Source of the DNA: Streptomyces sp. P3
GTDB lineage: Bacteria > Actinomycetota > Actinomycetes > Streptomycetales > Streptomycetaceae
Length of the DNA stretch: 64,000 bases
Reading direction: 5' to 3'
Assembly (NCBI GenBank): GCA_016893485.2
Contig: JAFEKX020000001.1
Coordinates: forward strand, 7,767,501 to 7,831,500
The translations under genes were made by a program, and so were the position numbers. Every line of letters starts with the position of its first letter. Within the stretch, counting starts at the first letter, position 1. This document shows positions 56,052 to 64,000 of the stretch, one piece after another. The notes under the pieces were generated by a model. The model saw only the letters and a list, made by a program, of their open reading frames with translations, was not told the DNA's origin and searched no databases.

Positions 56052-57201
56052 GTGGCGAACGCTGCACAGAGGGGCACCCACAGGGTGCTCGTCGCCGCGG
56101 ACAAGTTCAAGGGGTCGCTGACGGCCGTGCAGGTCGCCGAGCGGGTGACGGCCGGGCTGCGCCGGGTCGTACCCGATCTGGAGGTCACGGCCATGCCGGT
56201 CGCCGACGGCGGCGACGGCACGGTGGACGCGGCCGTGGCAGCGGGCTTCGAGCGACGGGAGACACGGGTCGCCGGGCCCCTCGGCGACGAGGTCACCGCG
56301 GCCTTCGCGGTCCGCGGCGACACGGCCGTCGTGGAGATGGCCGAGGCGAGCGGGCTGCAACGCCTGCCCAAGGGCATCTTCGCCCCGCTGACCTCCTCGA
56401 CGTACGGCTCCGGCGAACTGCTGCGGGCCGCGCTCGACGCGGGCGCCCGCACGATCGTGTTCGGCGTCGGCGGGAGCGCCACGACCGACGGCGGCGCGGG
56501 CATGCTCTCCGCCCTCGGCGCCCGCTTCCTGGACGCGGAGGGCGAACCGGTGCCCCCGGGCGGCGGCGGCCTCGCCGACCTCGCCTCGGCCGACCTCACC
56601 GGCCTGGACCCCCGCCTCACCTCCGTCGACCTCATCCTCGCGAGCGACGTCGACAACCCCCTCACAGGACCCAAGGGCGCCCCCGCGGTCTACGGCCCCC
56701 AGAAGGGTGCCGCACCGGACGACGTGGACGCCCTCGACGCGGCCCTCGGGCACTACGTGAAGGTCCTGGAGGAGGCGATCGGCGGGAAGGCCGCCGAGTA
56801 CGCCGCCGCACCCGGCGCGGGGGCGGCAGGCGGCATCGGCTACGGCGCCCTCCTCCTCGGCGCCCGCTTCCGCCCCGGGATCGAGGTCATGCTCGACGTC
56901 CTCGGCTTCGCCTCCGCCCTGGAGGGCGCCACCCTCGTCATCACCGGCGAGGGCTCCTGGACGAGCAGACCCTCCACGGCAAGGCCCCGGCAGGCGTGGC
57001 CGCGGCGGCCCGCGCCGAGGGCAAGGAGGTCGTCGCCGTCTGCGGCCGCCTCTCCTCCCGCCCCAGTCCCTCGGTCACGCGGGCATCCGCCGCGCGTATC
57101 CCCTCACGTCCCTCGAGCCGGACGTGGTGCAGTGCATCGCCGACGCCGGGCCGATCCTGGAGCGGGTGGCGGAGAACATCGCGCGGGACTTCCTGGTCTG
57201 A
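56052..57201 (+). CDS. Glycerate kinase
   Basis: About 383 residues. Glycerate kinase type 1 features: LVAADKFKGSLTAVQVAERV, VADGGDGTVDAAV, SSTYGSGELLRAALDAG, GVGGSATTDGGAGML, ASDVDNPLTGPKGA, GIGYGALLLGARFRPGI. It phosphorylates glycerate with ATP, feeding glyoxylate- or serine-derived carbon to glycolysis. GTG start at 56052 (VANAAQRG). Deletions near 56960 and 57055 split the C-terminus; the last part reads RRAYPLTSLEPDVVQCIADA and ends at 57201. A strong terminator follows. Confidence 0.85.
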
Positions 57202-57220
57202 GTCCCGCCCGAGCAACGTC

Positions 57221-57257
57221 GAAGGGCCCCGAACCGTGAACCGGTTCGGGGCCCTTC
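57221..57257. terminator. Bidirectional terminator between glycerate kinase and pssA
   Basis: GAAGGGCCCCGAACC (57221-57235) and GGTTCGGGGCCCTTC (57243-57257) are a perfect 15-base inverted repeat around a 7-base loop. The flanking genes converge, 20 bases and 16 bases from the stem ends. Confidence 0.8.
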
Positions 57258-57272
57258 CCCATCTGTGGAGAC

Positions 57273-58130
57273 CTACGGCTGTGCGGCTCGCGCCTCGCGC
57301 CGGTTGTCACGGAAGTTGTTCACGCGGCGGGCCGTCGCGAACAGCGGGATGACCGCGCCCGTCACCAGCTGTAGCGCGCAGCCGGTCTGGAGGAGCAGCT
57401 GACCGCCCGGGGCGTCGAACGCCCAGGCCGCCAGGAGGCCCACCCCTAGCACGATCCAGGTCAGCATCGCCACCGCGAGACGGCCCCGCGGCTTCGGGTA
57501 CTCGACCCGGCTCACCATCAGCCAGGCGGTGCCCAGGATCGCCAGCAGCGTCGCCACGAAGGGCAGCTCCAGCAGGACGATCGAGACCACCGTGAGCGCG
57601 CCGAAGGGGGAGGGCATGCCCTGGAACATGCCGTTCGGCGGGGTCACACAGGAGAAGCGCGCCAGTCTGAGCACCACGGCCAGGAGCACCACGATCGCCC
57701 CGACCGCGGCCACTCTCTGGTGCGCGTCGTCGGCGACCATGCCGTAGACGAGGACGAAGTACGCTGGCGCGAGGCCGAAGCTGATCAGGTCCGACAGGTT
57801 GTCCAGCTCCGCGCCCATGGGGGAGGAGCGCAGTTTGCGGGCGACGAGGCCGTCGAAGAGGTCGAAGACCGCCGCGCACAGCATCAGGATGACCGCGGTG
57901 GCCGCGCTGTGGCGGGCCATGCCGGTCGACTCGTCGTTGCCCGTCAGGTGCGGGATCAGGATGCCGGTGGTGGTGAAGTACACCGCCATGAAGCCGCAGG
58001 TGGCGTTGCCGAGGGTGAGGGTGTCCGCTATTGAGAGGCGGAGAGAAAGAGGCATCTCCTCCTCGTCGTCGTCCACGTCATCCGCCTCGGGCACCCAGCC
58101 CGCCTGTGTCTCCGGATCAATCACGGTCAA
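57273..58130 (-). CDS. pssA: CDP-diacylglycerol-serine O-phosphatidyltransferase
   Basis: Intact, 285 residues. The CDP-alcohol phosphotransferase motif is complete: FDGLVARKLRSSPMGAELD followed by NLSD. About eight membrane helices. It makes phosphatidylserine from CDP-diacylglycerol and serine, the precursor of phosphatidylethanolamine. Start ATG at 58130 (MTVIDPETQAGW). The psd gene upstream on the same strand overlaps its start by 14 bases, so the two are coupled. Confidence 0.9.
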   Translation of the reverse strand: MTVIDPETQAGWVPEADDVDDDEEEMPLSLRLSIADTLTLGNATCGFMAVYFTTTGILIPHLTGNDESTGMARHSAATAVILMLCAAVFDLFDGLVARKLRSSPMGAELDNLSDLISFGLAPAYFVLVYGMVADDAHQRVAAVGAIVVLLAVVLRLARFSCVTPPNGMFQGMPSPFGALTVVSIVLLELPFVATLLAILGTAWLMVSRVEYPKPRGRLAVAMLTWIVLGVGLLAAWAFDAPGGQLLLQTGCALQLVTGAVIPLFATARRVNNFRDNRREARAAQP

Positions 58131-58773
58131 TGCGAGTCACCCCAGCCACCGTCTTCTGACCGACCTCCACGTCCACCTCGACACCCTCGGGGAGATAGAT
58201 GTCGACGCGCGAGCCGAAGCGGATCAGTCCGATGCGCTCGCCCTGCTCGACCTTCGTGCCCTGCGGGACGTAGGGGACGATCCGGCGGGCGACGGCGCCG
58301 GCGATCTGGATCATCTCGATGTCACCGAGCTCGGTGTCGAAGTGCCAGACGACCCGCTCGTTGTTCTCGCTCTCCTTGTTGAACGCGGGAACGAAACCAC
58401 CGGGGATGTGCTCGACCGACGTCACCGTGCCGGCGAGCGGCGCCCGGTTGACGTGGACGTTCAGCGGGCTCATGAAGATGGCGACGCGGGTGCGACCGTC
58501 CTTCCACGGCATGATGCTCTGCACCACACCGTCGGCGGGCGAGATGACCCGGCCCGGGGTGATCTCGCGCTCGGGGTCGCGGAAGAACCACAGCATGCCC
58601 GCCGCGAGCGCGGTGGCGGGTACGGCCACGACCTTGGCGGCGCCGGACTTGCGTGCGCGTACCAGGCTGAGGGCTGCGGTGGCGACAGTCGGCAGGAGCC
58701 ACGGCGATGCTCCGCGCGCGAGGCGTACGCCTGCCAGGCTGTCGCGTGGTGCAGAGGTTTGGCTGTGGGGCAT
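58117..58773 (-). CDS. psd: Phosphatidylserine decarboxylase proenzyme
   Basis: Intact, 218 residues, the short actinobacterial type. Self-cleavage site FGSRVDIYLPEG near the C-terminus, where the serine becomes the pyruvoyl group. One or two hydrophobic segments near residues 35-60 anchor it (VVAVPATALAAGMLWFF). The catalytic histidine lies in SPLNVHVNRAP. It converts phosphatidylserine to phosphatidylethanolamine. Start at 58773 (MPHSQTSAPRDSLAG). Confidence 0.9.
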   Translation of the reverse strand: MPHSQTSAPRDSLAGVRLARGASPWLLPTVATAALSLVRARKSGAAKVVAVPATALAAGMLWFFRDPEREITPGRVISPADGVVQSIMPWKDGRTRVAIFMSPLNVHVNRAPLAGTVTSVEHIPGGFVPAFNKESENNERVVWHFDTELGDIEMIQIAGAVARRIVPYVPQGTKVEQGERIGLIRFGSRVDIYLPEGVEVDVEVGQKTVAGVTRIDRD

Positions 58774-58896
58774 GGATGACCTTCGTAGCGGATGATGCCG
58801 CGCTGTAACGGGGACGGCGGCTTTCCGGGATCGTACCGGTCGTGGGCCACAACTGGGTAAGCCAGGAAGCCGAGTCGGCGGCTGAGGAGCGTTGAC

Positions 58897-58929
58897 GGGG
58901 TGTGATCTTCTTCTCGGAGAAAACACCCC
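58897..58929 (-). terminator. Terminator of the ethylmalonyl-CoA operon
   Basis: GGGGTGT (58897-58903) and ACACCCC (58923-58929) pair around an inner TTCTC-G-GAGAA hairpin, starting 12 bases beyond the dehydrogenase stop in the minus direction. On that strand a TTTT run lies inside the stem-loop. Confidence 0.6.
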
Positions 58930-58940
58930 GAAACGGACAA

Positions 58941-60145
58941 TCAGCCCTGGAATCGATACTCTTCGAGCAGCCTGCGCCCGATGATCATTTTCTGGATTTC
59001 GGCGGTACCTTCGCCGATCAGCAGCATCGGCGCCTCGCGGTAGAGGCGTTCGATCTCGTACTCTTGGAGAAGCCGTACCCGCCGTGGATCCGGAAGGCGT
59101 CCTCGACGACCTCCTTGCAGTACTCGGAGGCGAGGTACTTCGCCATCCCTGCCTCAAGGTCGTTTCGTTCCCCGGAGTCCTTTTTGCGTGCGGCATTGAC
59201 CATCATCGCATGGGCGGCCTCGACCTTGGTAGCCATCTCCGCCAGCTTGAACTGGATCGCCTGGTGCTGGGCGATGGGCTTTCCGAAGGTGTGCCGCTGC
59301 TGCGCGTAGGAGACGCCCAGCTCGAAGGCACGCTGAGCGACCCCGCAGCCACGTGCCGCGACATTGACGCGGCCGACCTCGACTCCGTCCATCATTTGGT
59401 AAAAACCTCGGCCGGTCACCCCGCCGAGCACGCGGTCGGCCGGAATCCGCAGGCCGTCCATGATCAACTCGGTGGTGTCGACACCCTTGTAGCCCATCTT
59501 GTCGATCTTCCCGGGGATGGTGAGGCCGGGCCGGACCTCTCCGAAGCCGGGTTCCTTCTCGACCAGGAAGGTCGTCATCGACTTGTGGGGCGCGGTGCCC
59601 TCCGGGTGTCCTTCGTCACTGCGCACGAGGACGGCGACGAGCGAGGACGTACCGCCGTTCGTCAGCCACATCTTCTGGCCGTTCAGGACGTAGTCGTCGC
59701 CGTCCTTCACCGCCTTCGACGAGATCGCCGAGACGTCCGAACCGAGCGCCGGCTCCGACATCGAGAACGCGCCCCGGATGTCGCCGGCCGCCATGCGCGG
59801 CAGGAAGTGGTCCTTCTGCTCCTGGGTGCCGTGCTGCTTGAGCATGTAGGCCACGATGAAATGGGTGTTGATGATGCCGGACACCGACATCCACCCGCGT
59901 GCGATCTCCTCCACGCACAGGGCGTACGTCAGCAACGACTCGCCCAGGCCGCCGTACTCCTCCGGGATCATCAGGCCGAAGAGGCCCAACTCCTTGAGCC
60001 CGTCGACGATGTGCTGCGGATACTCGTCGCGGTGCTCCAGCTCGGTGGCGACCGGGAGGATCTCCTTGTCCACGAAGTCGCGGACGGTGGAGAGGATCTC
60101 CCGCTGGATGTCGGTGAGACCGGCGGTCTGGGCGAGTCGCGCCAT
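58941..60145 (-). CDS. mcd: Acyl-CoA dehydrogenase, probable methylsuccinyl-CoA dehydrogenase
   Basis: About 402 residues. Acyl-CoA dehydrogenase fold: FSMSEPALGSDVSAISSKAV, KMWLTNGG, GVEVGRVNVAARGCGVAQRA, QRHTFGKPIAQHQAIQFKLA, HGGYGFSKEYEIERLYREAP, EIQKMIIGRRLLEEYR. In this operon it should oxidise methylsuccinyl-CoA to mesaconyl-CoA with FAD. Near 59068 a one-base deletion after GGYGFSK shifts the frame; the true stop is TGA at 58941. Next gene upstream (mch) is two bases away. Confidence 0.8.
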
Positions 60146-60147
60146 GG

Positions 60148-60660
60148 CTACTTCTCCGTCTGCTTCAGTTCGGGCCGGCCGGGCTGCTCGCCGCCGCGCT
60201 CCTTGATGTACGTCTCGGTCGGCACCATCACCTTGCGGCGGAACACGCAGACCAGCGTGCCGTCCTGCTTGTAGCCCCTGGTCTCGACGTACACGATCCC
60301 GCGGTCGTTCTTCGACCTCGAGGGCGTCTTGTCGAGGACCGTCGTCTCGCCGTAGATCGTGTCGCCGTGGAACGTCGGCGCCACGTGCTTCAGCGACTCG
60401 ACCTCCAGGTTGGCGATCGCCTTGCCCGACACGTCCGGCACCGACATGCCGAGCAGCAGCGAGTAGATGTAGTTGCCGACGACCACGTTCTTGCCGAAGT
60501 CCGTCGTGTTCTCGGCGTAGTTGGCGTCCATGTGGAGCGGGTGGTGGTTCATCGTCAGGAGACAGAAGAGGTGGTCGTCGTACTCCGTGACGGTCTTTCC
60601 GGGCCAGTGCTTGTAGACCGCGCCGACCTCGAACTCCTCGTAGGTGCGTCCGAATTGCAT
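60148..60660 (-). CDS. mch: MaoC-type dehydratase, probable mesaconyl-CoA hydratase
   Basis: Intact, 170 residues. MaoC/hot-dog fold with catalytic region LLTMNHHPLHMDANYAENT and FGKNVVVGNYIYSLLLGMSV, TFHGDTIYGETTVL. In the ethylmalonyl-CoA pathway it would interconvert mesaconyl-CoA and beta-methylmalyl-CoA. Flanked by mcd and mcl with gaps of 2 and 5 bases, so translation is probably coupled. Confidence 0.8.
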   Translation of the reverse strand: MQFGRTYEEFEVGAVYKHWPGKTVTEYDDHLFCLLTMNHHPLHMDANYAENTTDFGKNVVVGNYIYSLLLGMSVPDVSGKAIANLEVESLKHVAPTFHGDTIYGETTVLDKTPSRSKNDRGIVYVETRGYKQDGTLVCVFRRKVMVPTETYIKERGGEQPGRPELKQTEK

Positions 60661-60665
60661 GATCC

Positions 60666-61640
60666 TCAGGCCTCCGGCGCTTCGAAGGTGGACGTCCGCC
60701 GCATGCCGGCGGCCCGGCCCTTGCCCGAGATGACGAGCGCCATCTTGCGGCTGGCCTCGTCGATCATCTCGTCGCCGAGCATCGCGGAGCCCTTCTTGCC
60801 GCCCGCCTCGGACGTGTAGTAGTCGTACGCGTCGAGGATCAACTCGGCGTGGTCGAAGTCCTCTTGGGACGGCGAGAAGATCTCGTTGGACGCCTCGACC
60901 TGGCCGGGGTGCAGCACCCACTTGCCGTCGAAGCCGAGCGCGGCGGCACGCTGGGCGACCGCGCGGTAGCCGTCGACGTTGCGGATCTGGAGGTAAGGGC
61001 CGTCGATCGCCTGGAGGTTGTTGGCGCGGGCGGCCATCAGGATCTTCATCAGGATGTGTAGTGGTAGGCGTCCGCCGGGTACCCCGGCGGCTGCTCGCCC
61101 GACGACGAGGGACTTCATGTTGATCGACGCCATGAAGTCGGCGGGACCGAAGATGATCGTCTCGACGCGCTGCGAGGCCTGCGCGATCTCGTTGACGTTG
61201 TTGAGCCCCTGCGCGTTCTCGATCTGCGCCTCGATGCCGATCTTGCCGACCTCGAAGCCCATCGTCTTCTCGATCTGCGTCAGCAACAGGTCCAGCGCCA
61301 CGACCTGTTGGGCGTCCTGCACCTTCGGCAGCATGATGCAGTCGAGGTTCGGCCCCGCGCCCTCGACGACCGTGACGACATCGCGGTACGTCCACTCGGT
61401 CGTCCAGTCGTTGACGCGCACGACCCGTGTCTTGCCCGTCCAGTCGCCCTCGTTGAGGAACTTGACGATGGTGTGCCGCGCCTCGGGCTTGGCGAGCGGC
61501 GCGCACGCGTCCTCCAGGTCCAGGAAGACCTGGTCGGCCGGGAGGCCCTGCGCCTTCTCCAGGAAGCGCGGGTTGCTTCCCGGGACCGCGAGACAGGAGC
61601 GCCGCGGGCGAAGCCGGTTGACGGGGGCGGGCGTGGTCAT
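60666..61640 (-). CDS. mcl1: HpcH/HpaI-type lyase, probable beta-methylmalyl-CoA lyase
   Basis: 324 residues as read. CoA-ester lyase features: RRSCLAVPGSNPRFLEKAQ, VFLDLEDACAP, KIGIEAQIENAQGL, IIFGPADFMASINMKSL, GKWVLHPGQVEASNEIF. Cleaves beta-methylmalyl-CoA to glyoxylate and propionyl-CoA. Residues about 180-200 (RAAAGVPGGRLPLH) are abnormal: GTCGTCGGGCGAGCAG has one extra G and CACTACACATCC has two extra bases near 61060-61110. The three added bases keep the frame, and family sequence reads GEQPPGYPADAYHYILMK there. Overlaps meaA by four bases. Confidence 0.8.
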   Translation of the reverse strand: MTTPAPVNRLRPRRSCLAVPGSNPRFLEKAQGLPADQVFLDLEDACAPLAKPEARHTIVKFLNEGDWTGKTRVVRVNDWTTEWTYRDVVTVVEGAGPNLDCIMLPKVQDAQQVVALDLLLTQIEKTMGFEVGKIGIEAQIENAQGLNNVNEIAQASQRVETIIFGPADFMASINMKSLVVGRAAAGVPGGRLPLHILMKILMAARANNLQAIDGPYLQIRNVDGYRAVAQRAAALGFDGKWVLHPGQVEASNEIFSPSQEDFDHAELILDAYDYYTSEAGGKKGSAMLGDEMIDEASRKMALVISGKGRAAGMRRTSTFEAPEA

Positions 61641-63677
61641 GCGGGGACCTCCAAGGGGTCGAGCAGAGGGTCGAGCTTGTTCGCTTTCCGGATCTCGTCG
61701 ACGATGCGGCCGATGATTTCGGTGATGTCGAAGTCCTTCGGCGTGAAGACCGCCGCGACTCCGGCGGCCCGCAGCGTGTCGGCGTCACCATTGGGGATGA
61801 TCCCACCGGCGATGACAGGTATGTCTGTGGCACCGGCCACACGGAGCCGTTCGAGGACGTCCGGCACCAACTGGGCGTGCGACCCGGACAGGATGGACAG
61901 CCCGACCGCGTGTCACGTCCTCCGCGAGGGCCGCGTCCACGATCTGCTCCGGGGTCAGCCGGATGCCCTGGTACACCACCTCGAAGCCGGCGTCACGCGC
62001 GCGTACGGCGATCTGCTCGGCGCCGTTGGAGTGCCCGTCGAGGCCCGGCTTGCCGACCAGGAAGCGCAGCTTGCCGACGCCCATGTCGCGCGCCGTCACG
62101 TCCACCTTGCGCCGTACGCCGGCCATCGCCGAGCCCTCCTCGGCGGGCACCGCGACCGGCGCCGACGAGACGCCCGTGGGCGCCCGGAACTCGCCGAACA
62201 CCTCCCGCAGGGCCCCGGCCCACTCGCCGGTCGTGACACCGGCGCGGGCGCACTCCAGGGTGGCCTCCATGAGGTTGCCCGTGCCCTTCGCGGCCTCCTT
62301 CAGCCGCTCCAGCGCCTTGCACGGGCGCGGGTGGTTGAACGGCGGCTGGTAGCGCGTGTCCCGCCACCGCTGCAACGACGCGATGACGCGGGCCTCGACG
62401 GCCGGGTCGACCGTCTGGATCGCCGTGTCGAGGTCGGCGGTGAGCGGATTGGGCTCGGTCGTGTTGAAGATGTTGACGCCGACGATCTTTTCCTGACCGG
62501 ACTCGATACGGCCCCCTGCGCTCCGCGTGCGAGGACACGAGCTGCGACTTGAGATACCCGGACTCGACGGCGGCCATCGCGCCGCCCATCTCCTCGATGC
62601 GGTCGATCTCCGCGAGGGACTCCTCCACCAGGGAGGCCACCTTCGCCTCGATGACATGGGAGCCGTCGAAGATGTCCGCGTACTCCAGCAGGTCGCTCTC
62701 GTGCGCCAGCACCTGCTGGATGCGCAGCGACCACTGCTGGTCCCAGGGGCGGGGCAGCCCCAACGCCTCGTTCCACGCCGGGAGTTGCACGGCACGCGCG
62801 CGTGCGTCCTTCGACAGCGTCACGGCCAGCATCTCAAGGACGATCCGCTGGACGTTGTTCTCCGGCTGCGCCTCCGTCAGGCCCAGGGAGTTGACCTGGA
62901 CGCCGTAGCGGAAGCGGCGCTGCTTCGGGTTCTCGATGCCGTAGCGCTCGCGGGTGACCTGGTCCCAGATGCGGCCGAAGGCGCGCATCTTGCACATCTC
63001 CTCGATGAAGCGGACGCCCGCGTTCACGAAGAAGGAGATGCGGGCGACGACATCGCCCCTGCGGTCCTCCGGGATCTGGCCGGACGCGAACACCGCGTCC
63101 AGGACGGCGATCGCGGTGGACATGGCGTAGGCGATCTCCTGGACCGGGGTGGCCCCGGCCTCCTGGAGGTGGTAGCTGCAGATGTTGATCGGGTTCCACT
63201 TGGGGATGTGGTTGACCGTGTAGCAGATCATGTCGGTTGTCAGGCGGAGCGAGGGCACCGGCGGGAACACGTGCGTGCCCCGCGACAGGTACTCCTTGAC
63301 GATGTCGTTCTGGGTCGTGCCCTGGAGCTGGGTGATGTCCACACCCTGCTCCTCGGCGACGACCTGATAGAGCGCCAGCAGCCACATGGCGGTGGCGTTG
63401 ATCGTCATCGAGGTGTTCATCTGGTCCAGGGGATGTCCTGGAACAGCCGGCGCATGTCACCGAGGTGCGCGATCGGCACACCGACCCGGCCGACCTCGCC
63501 GCGGGCGAGGATGTGGTCGGAGTCGTAGCCGGTCTGCGTCGGCAGGTCGAACGCGACCGACAGACCGGTCTGGCCCTTGGCGAGGTTGCGCCGGTACAAC
63601 TCGTTGGACGCCTCTGCCGTGGAGTGACCGGCGTACGTGCGCATGAGCCACGGCCGGTCTTTCTGGCGCTCAGTCAT
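61637..63677 (-). CDS. meaA: Ethylmalonyl-CoA mutase (B12-dependent)
   Basis: About 680 residues. N-terminal mutase barrel: GHSTAEASNELYRRNLAKGQ, SVAFDLPTQTGYDSDH; MNTSMTINATAMWLLALYQV; CSYHLQEAGATPVQE; C-terminal B12-binding domain with LVGKPGLDGHSNGAEQ carrying the lower-ligand histidine (DGHSNG), and IPVIAGGIIPNGDADTL. It converts ethylmalonyl-CoA to methylsuccinyl-CoA with adenosylcobalamin. Frame breaks lie near 61905, 62515 and 63422. ATG at 63677. Overlaps mcl1 and follows ccr by ten bases. Confidence 0.9.
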
Positions 63678-63687
63678 CTACGTGACC

Positions 63688-64000
63688 TCAGATGTTCCGG
63701 AAGCGGTTGATGGCGTCGATGTGCTGGGCGCGCTTCTCCCCGTCGCGCACCCCGAGGCCTTCCTCGGGGGCGAGGCACAGGACGCCGACCTTGCCCTGGT
63801 GGAGGTTGCGGTGGACGTCGTAGGCGGCCTGGCCGGTCTCCTCCAGGGGTACACCCGGGAGGGTGGGGTGGATCTTGCCCTTCGCGACCAGCCGGTTGGC
63901 CTCCCAGGCCTCGCGGTAGTTGGCGAAGTGCGAGCCGATGATCTTCTTCAGGGACATCCACAGGTAGCGGTTGTCGTACTCGTGGTTGTACCCGGAAGTC
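63688..64000 (-). CDS. ccr: Crotonyl-CoA carboxylase/reductase, C-terminal part
   Basis: Runs off the right edge. The visible 104 residues are the conserved C-terminus: TSGYNHEYDNRYLWMSLKKI, SHFANYREAWEANRLVAKGK, then HRNLHQGKVGVLCLAPEEGL and HIDAINRFRNI. The enzyme carboxylates and reduces crotonyl-CoA to ethylmalonyl-CoA with NADPH. It supplies both the assimilation pathway encoded downstream and ethylmalonyl extender units for polyketides. Confidence 0.9.
   Translation of the reverse strand, partial: TSGYNHEYDNRYLWMSLKKIIGSHFANYREAWEANRLVAKGKIHPTLPGVPLEETGQAAYDVHRNLHQGKVGVLCLAPEEGLGVRDGEKRAQHIDAINRFRNI

Overview
The window is 64 kb of very GC-rich actinobacterial chromosome, almost certainly from a Streptomyces. 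The pointers are the base composition, frequent GTG starts and ATGA overlaps, a GluABCD glutamate transporter, F420- and PucR-type genes, a crotonyl-CoA carboxylase/reductase with ethylmalonyl-CoA mutase, and a short intergenic repeat of a kind familiar from Streptomyces genomes. From memory, the gene order resembles the S. coelicolor SCO64xx region; this was not checked. I see no rRNA, tRNA, CRISPR array, phage, insertion sequence or secondary-metabolite cluster.

Layout. 0.2-5.3 kb: SNF2 helicase coupled to a SWIM zinc-finger protein. 5.4-10.1 kb: PcaD/PcaC-type fusion, metallo-hydrolase, exonuclease III, secreted lipase-like protein, small DUF protein. 10.2-13.4 kb: gluABCD. 13.4-24.7 kb: CocE-type hydrolase, membrane-anchored unknown, gamma-glutamyltransferase, ClpC-type ATPase, methionine aminopeptidase divergent from a small XRE regulator, MFS exporter, low-complexity unknown. 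24.9-33.9 kb: a dihydropyrimidine/hydantoin catabolic island (two nitrilase-family amidohydrolases, class III aminotransferase, PucR regulator, dihydropyrimidinase, LLM-class F420 oxidoreductase, NCS1 transporter). 34-45.5 kb: lipoprotein, AhpD-like protein, two-component system, methyltransferase, Tat-exported metallophosphoesterase, gamma-glutamyltransferase homologue, inositol-phosphatase-like enzyme, FAD oxidoreductase, macro-domain protein. 45.6-57.2 kb: secreted M1 peptidase, phosphate transporter with small membrane protein and PPK2, aminotransferase, Ada/AlkA and Ogt repair proteins, sirtuin, Nudix hydrolase, glycerate kinase. 57.3-64 kb, all minus strand: pssA-psd, then the ethylmalonyl-CoA pathway genes mcd-mch-mcl-meaA-ccr, with ccr running off the end.

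How the genes work together. Pyrimidine island: NCS1 imports a base or hydantoin, dihydropyrimidinase opens the ring, a nitrilase-family enzyme removes the carbamoyl group, and the aminotransferase deaminates the beta-amino acid. PucR probably controls both halves, which share an upstream GGGTGAAACA motif. The LLM oxidoreductase could supply the missing redox step. Ethylmalonyl-CoA block: carboxylation and reduction of crotonyl-CoA, mutase, dehydrogenase, hydratase and lyase steps that assimilate C2 units and supply extender units. Pit, its small membrane partner and PPK2 form a phosphate/polyphosphate module.

Quality warning. About 40 of the 56 gene entries contain at least one single-base indel, mostly a missing G or C in a G/C run. 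Genuine protein continues in another frame each time. I treat these as sequence errors, not pseudogenes, and give each gene its full reconstructed span. Start, stop and residue numbers in such genes are approximate.
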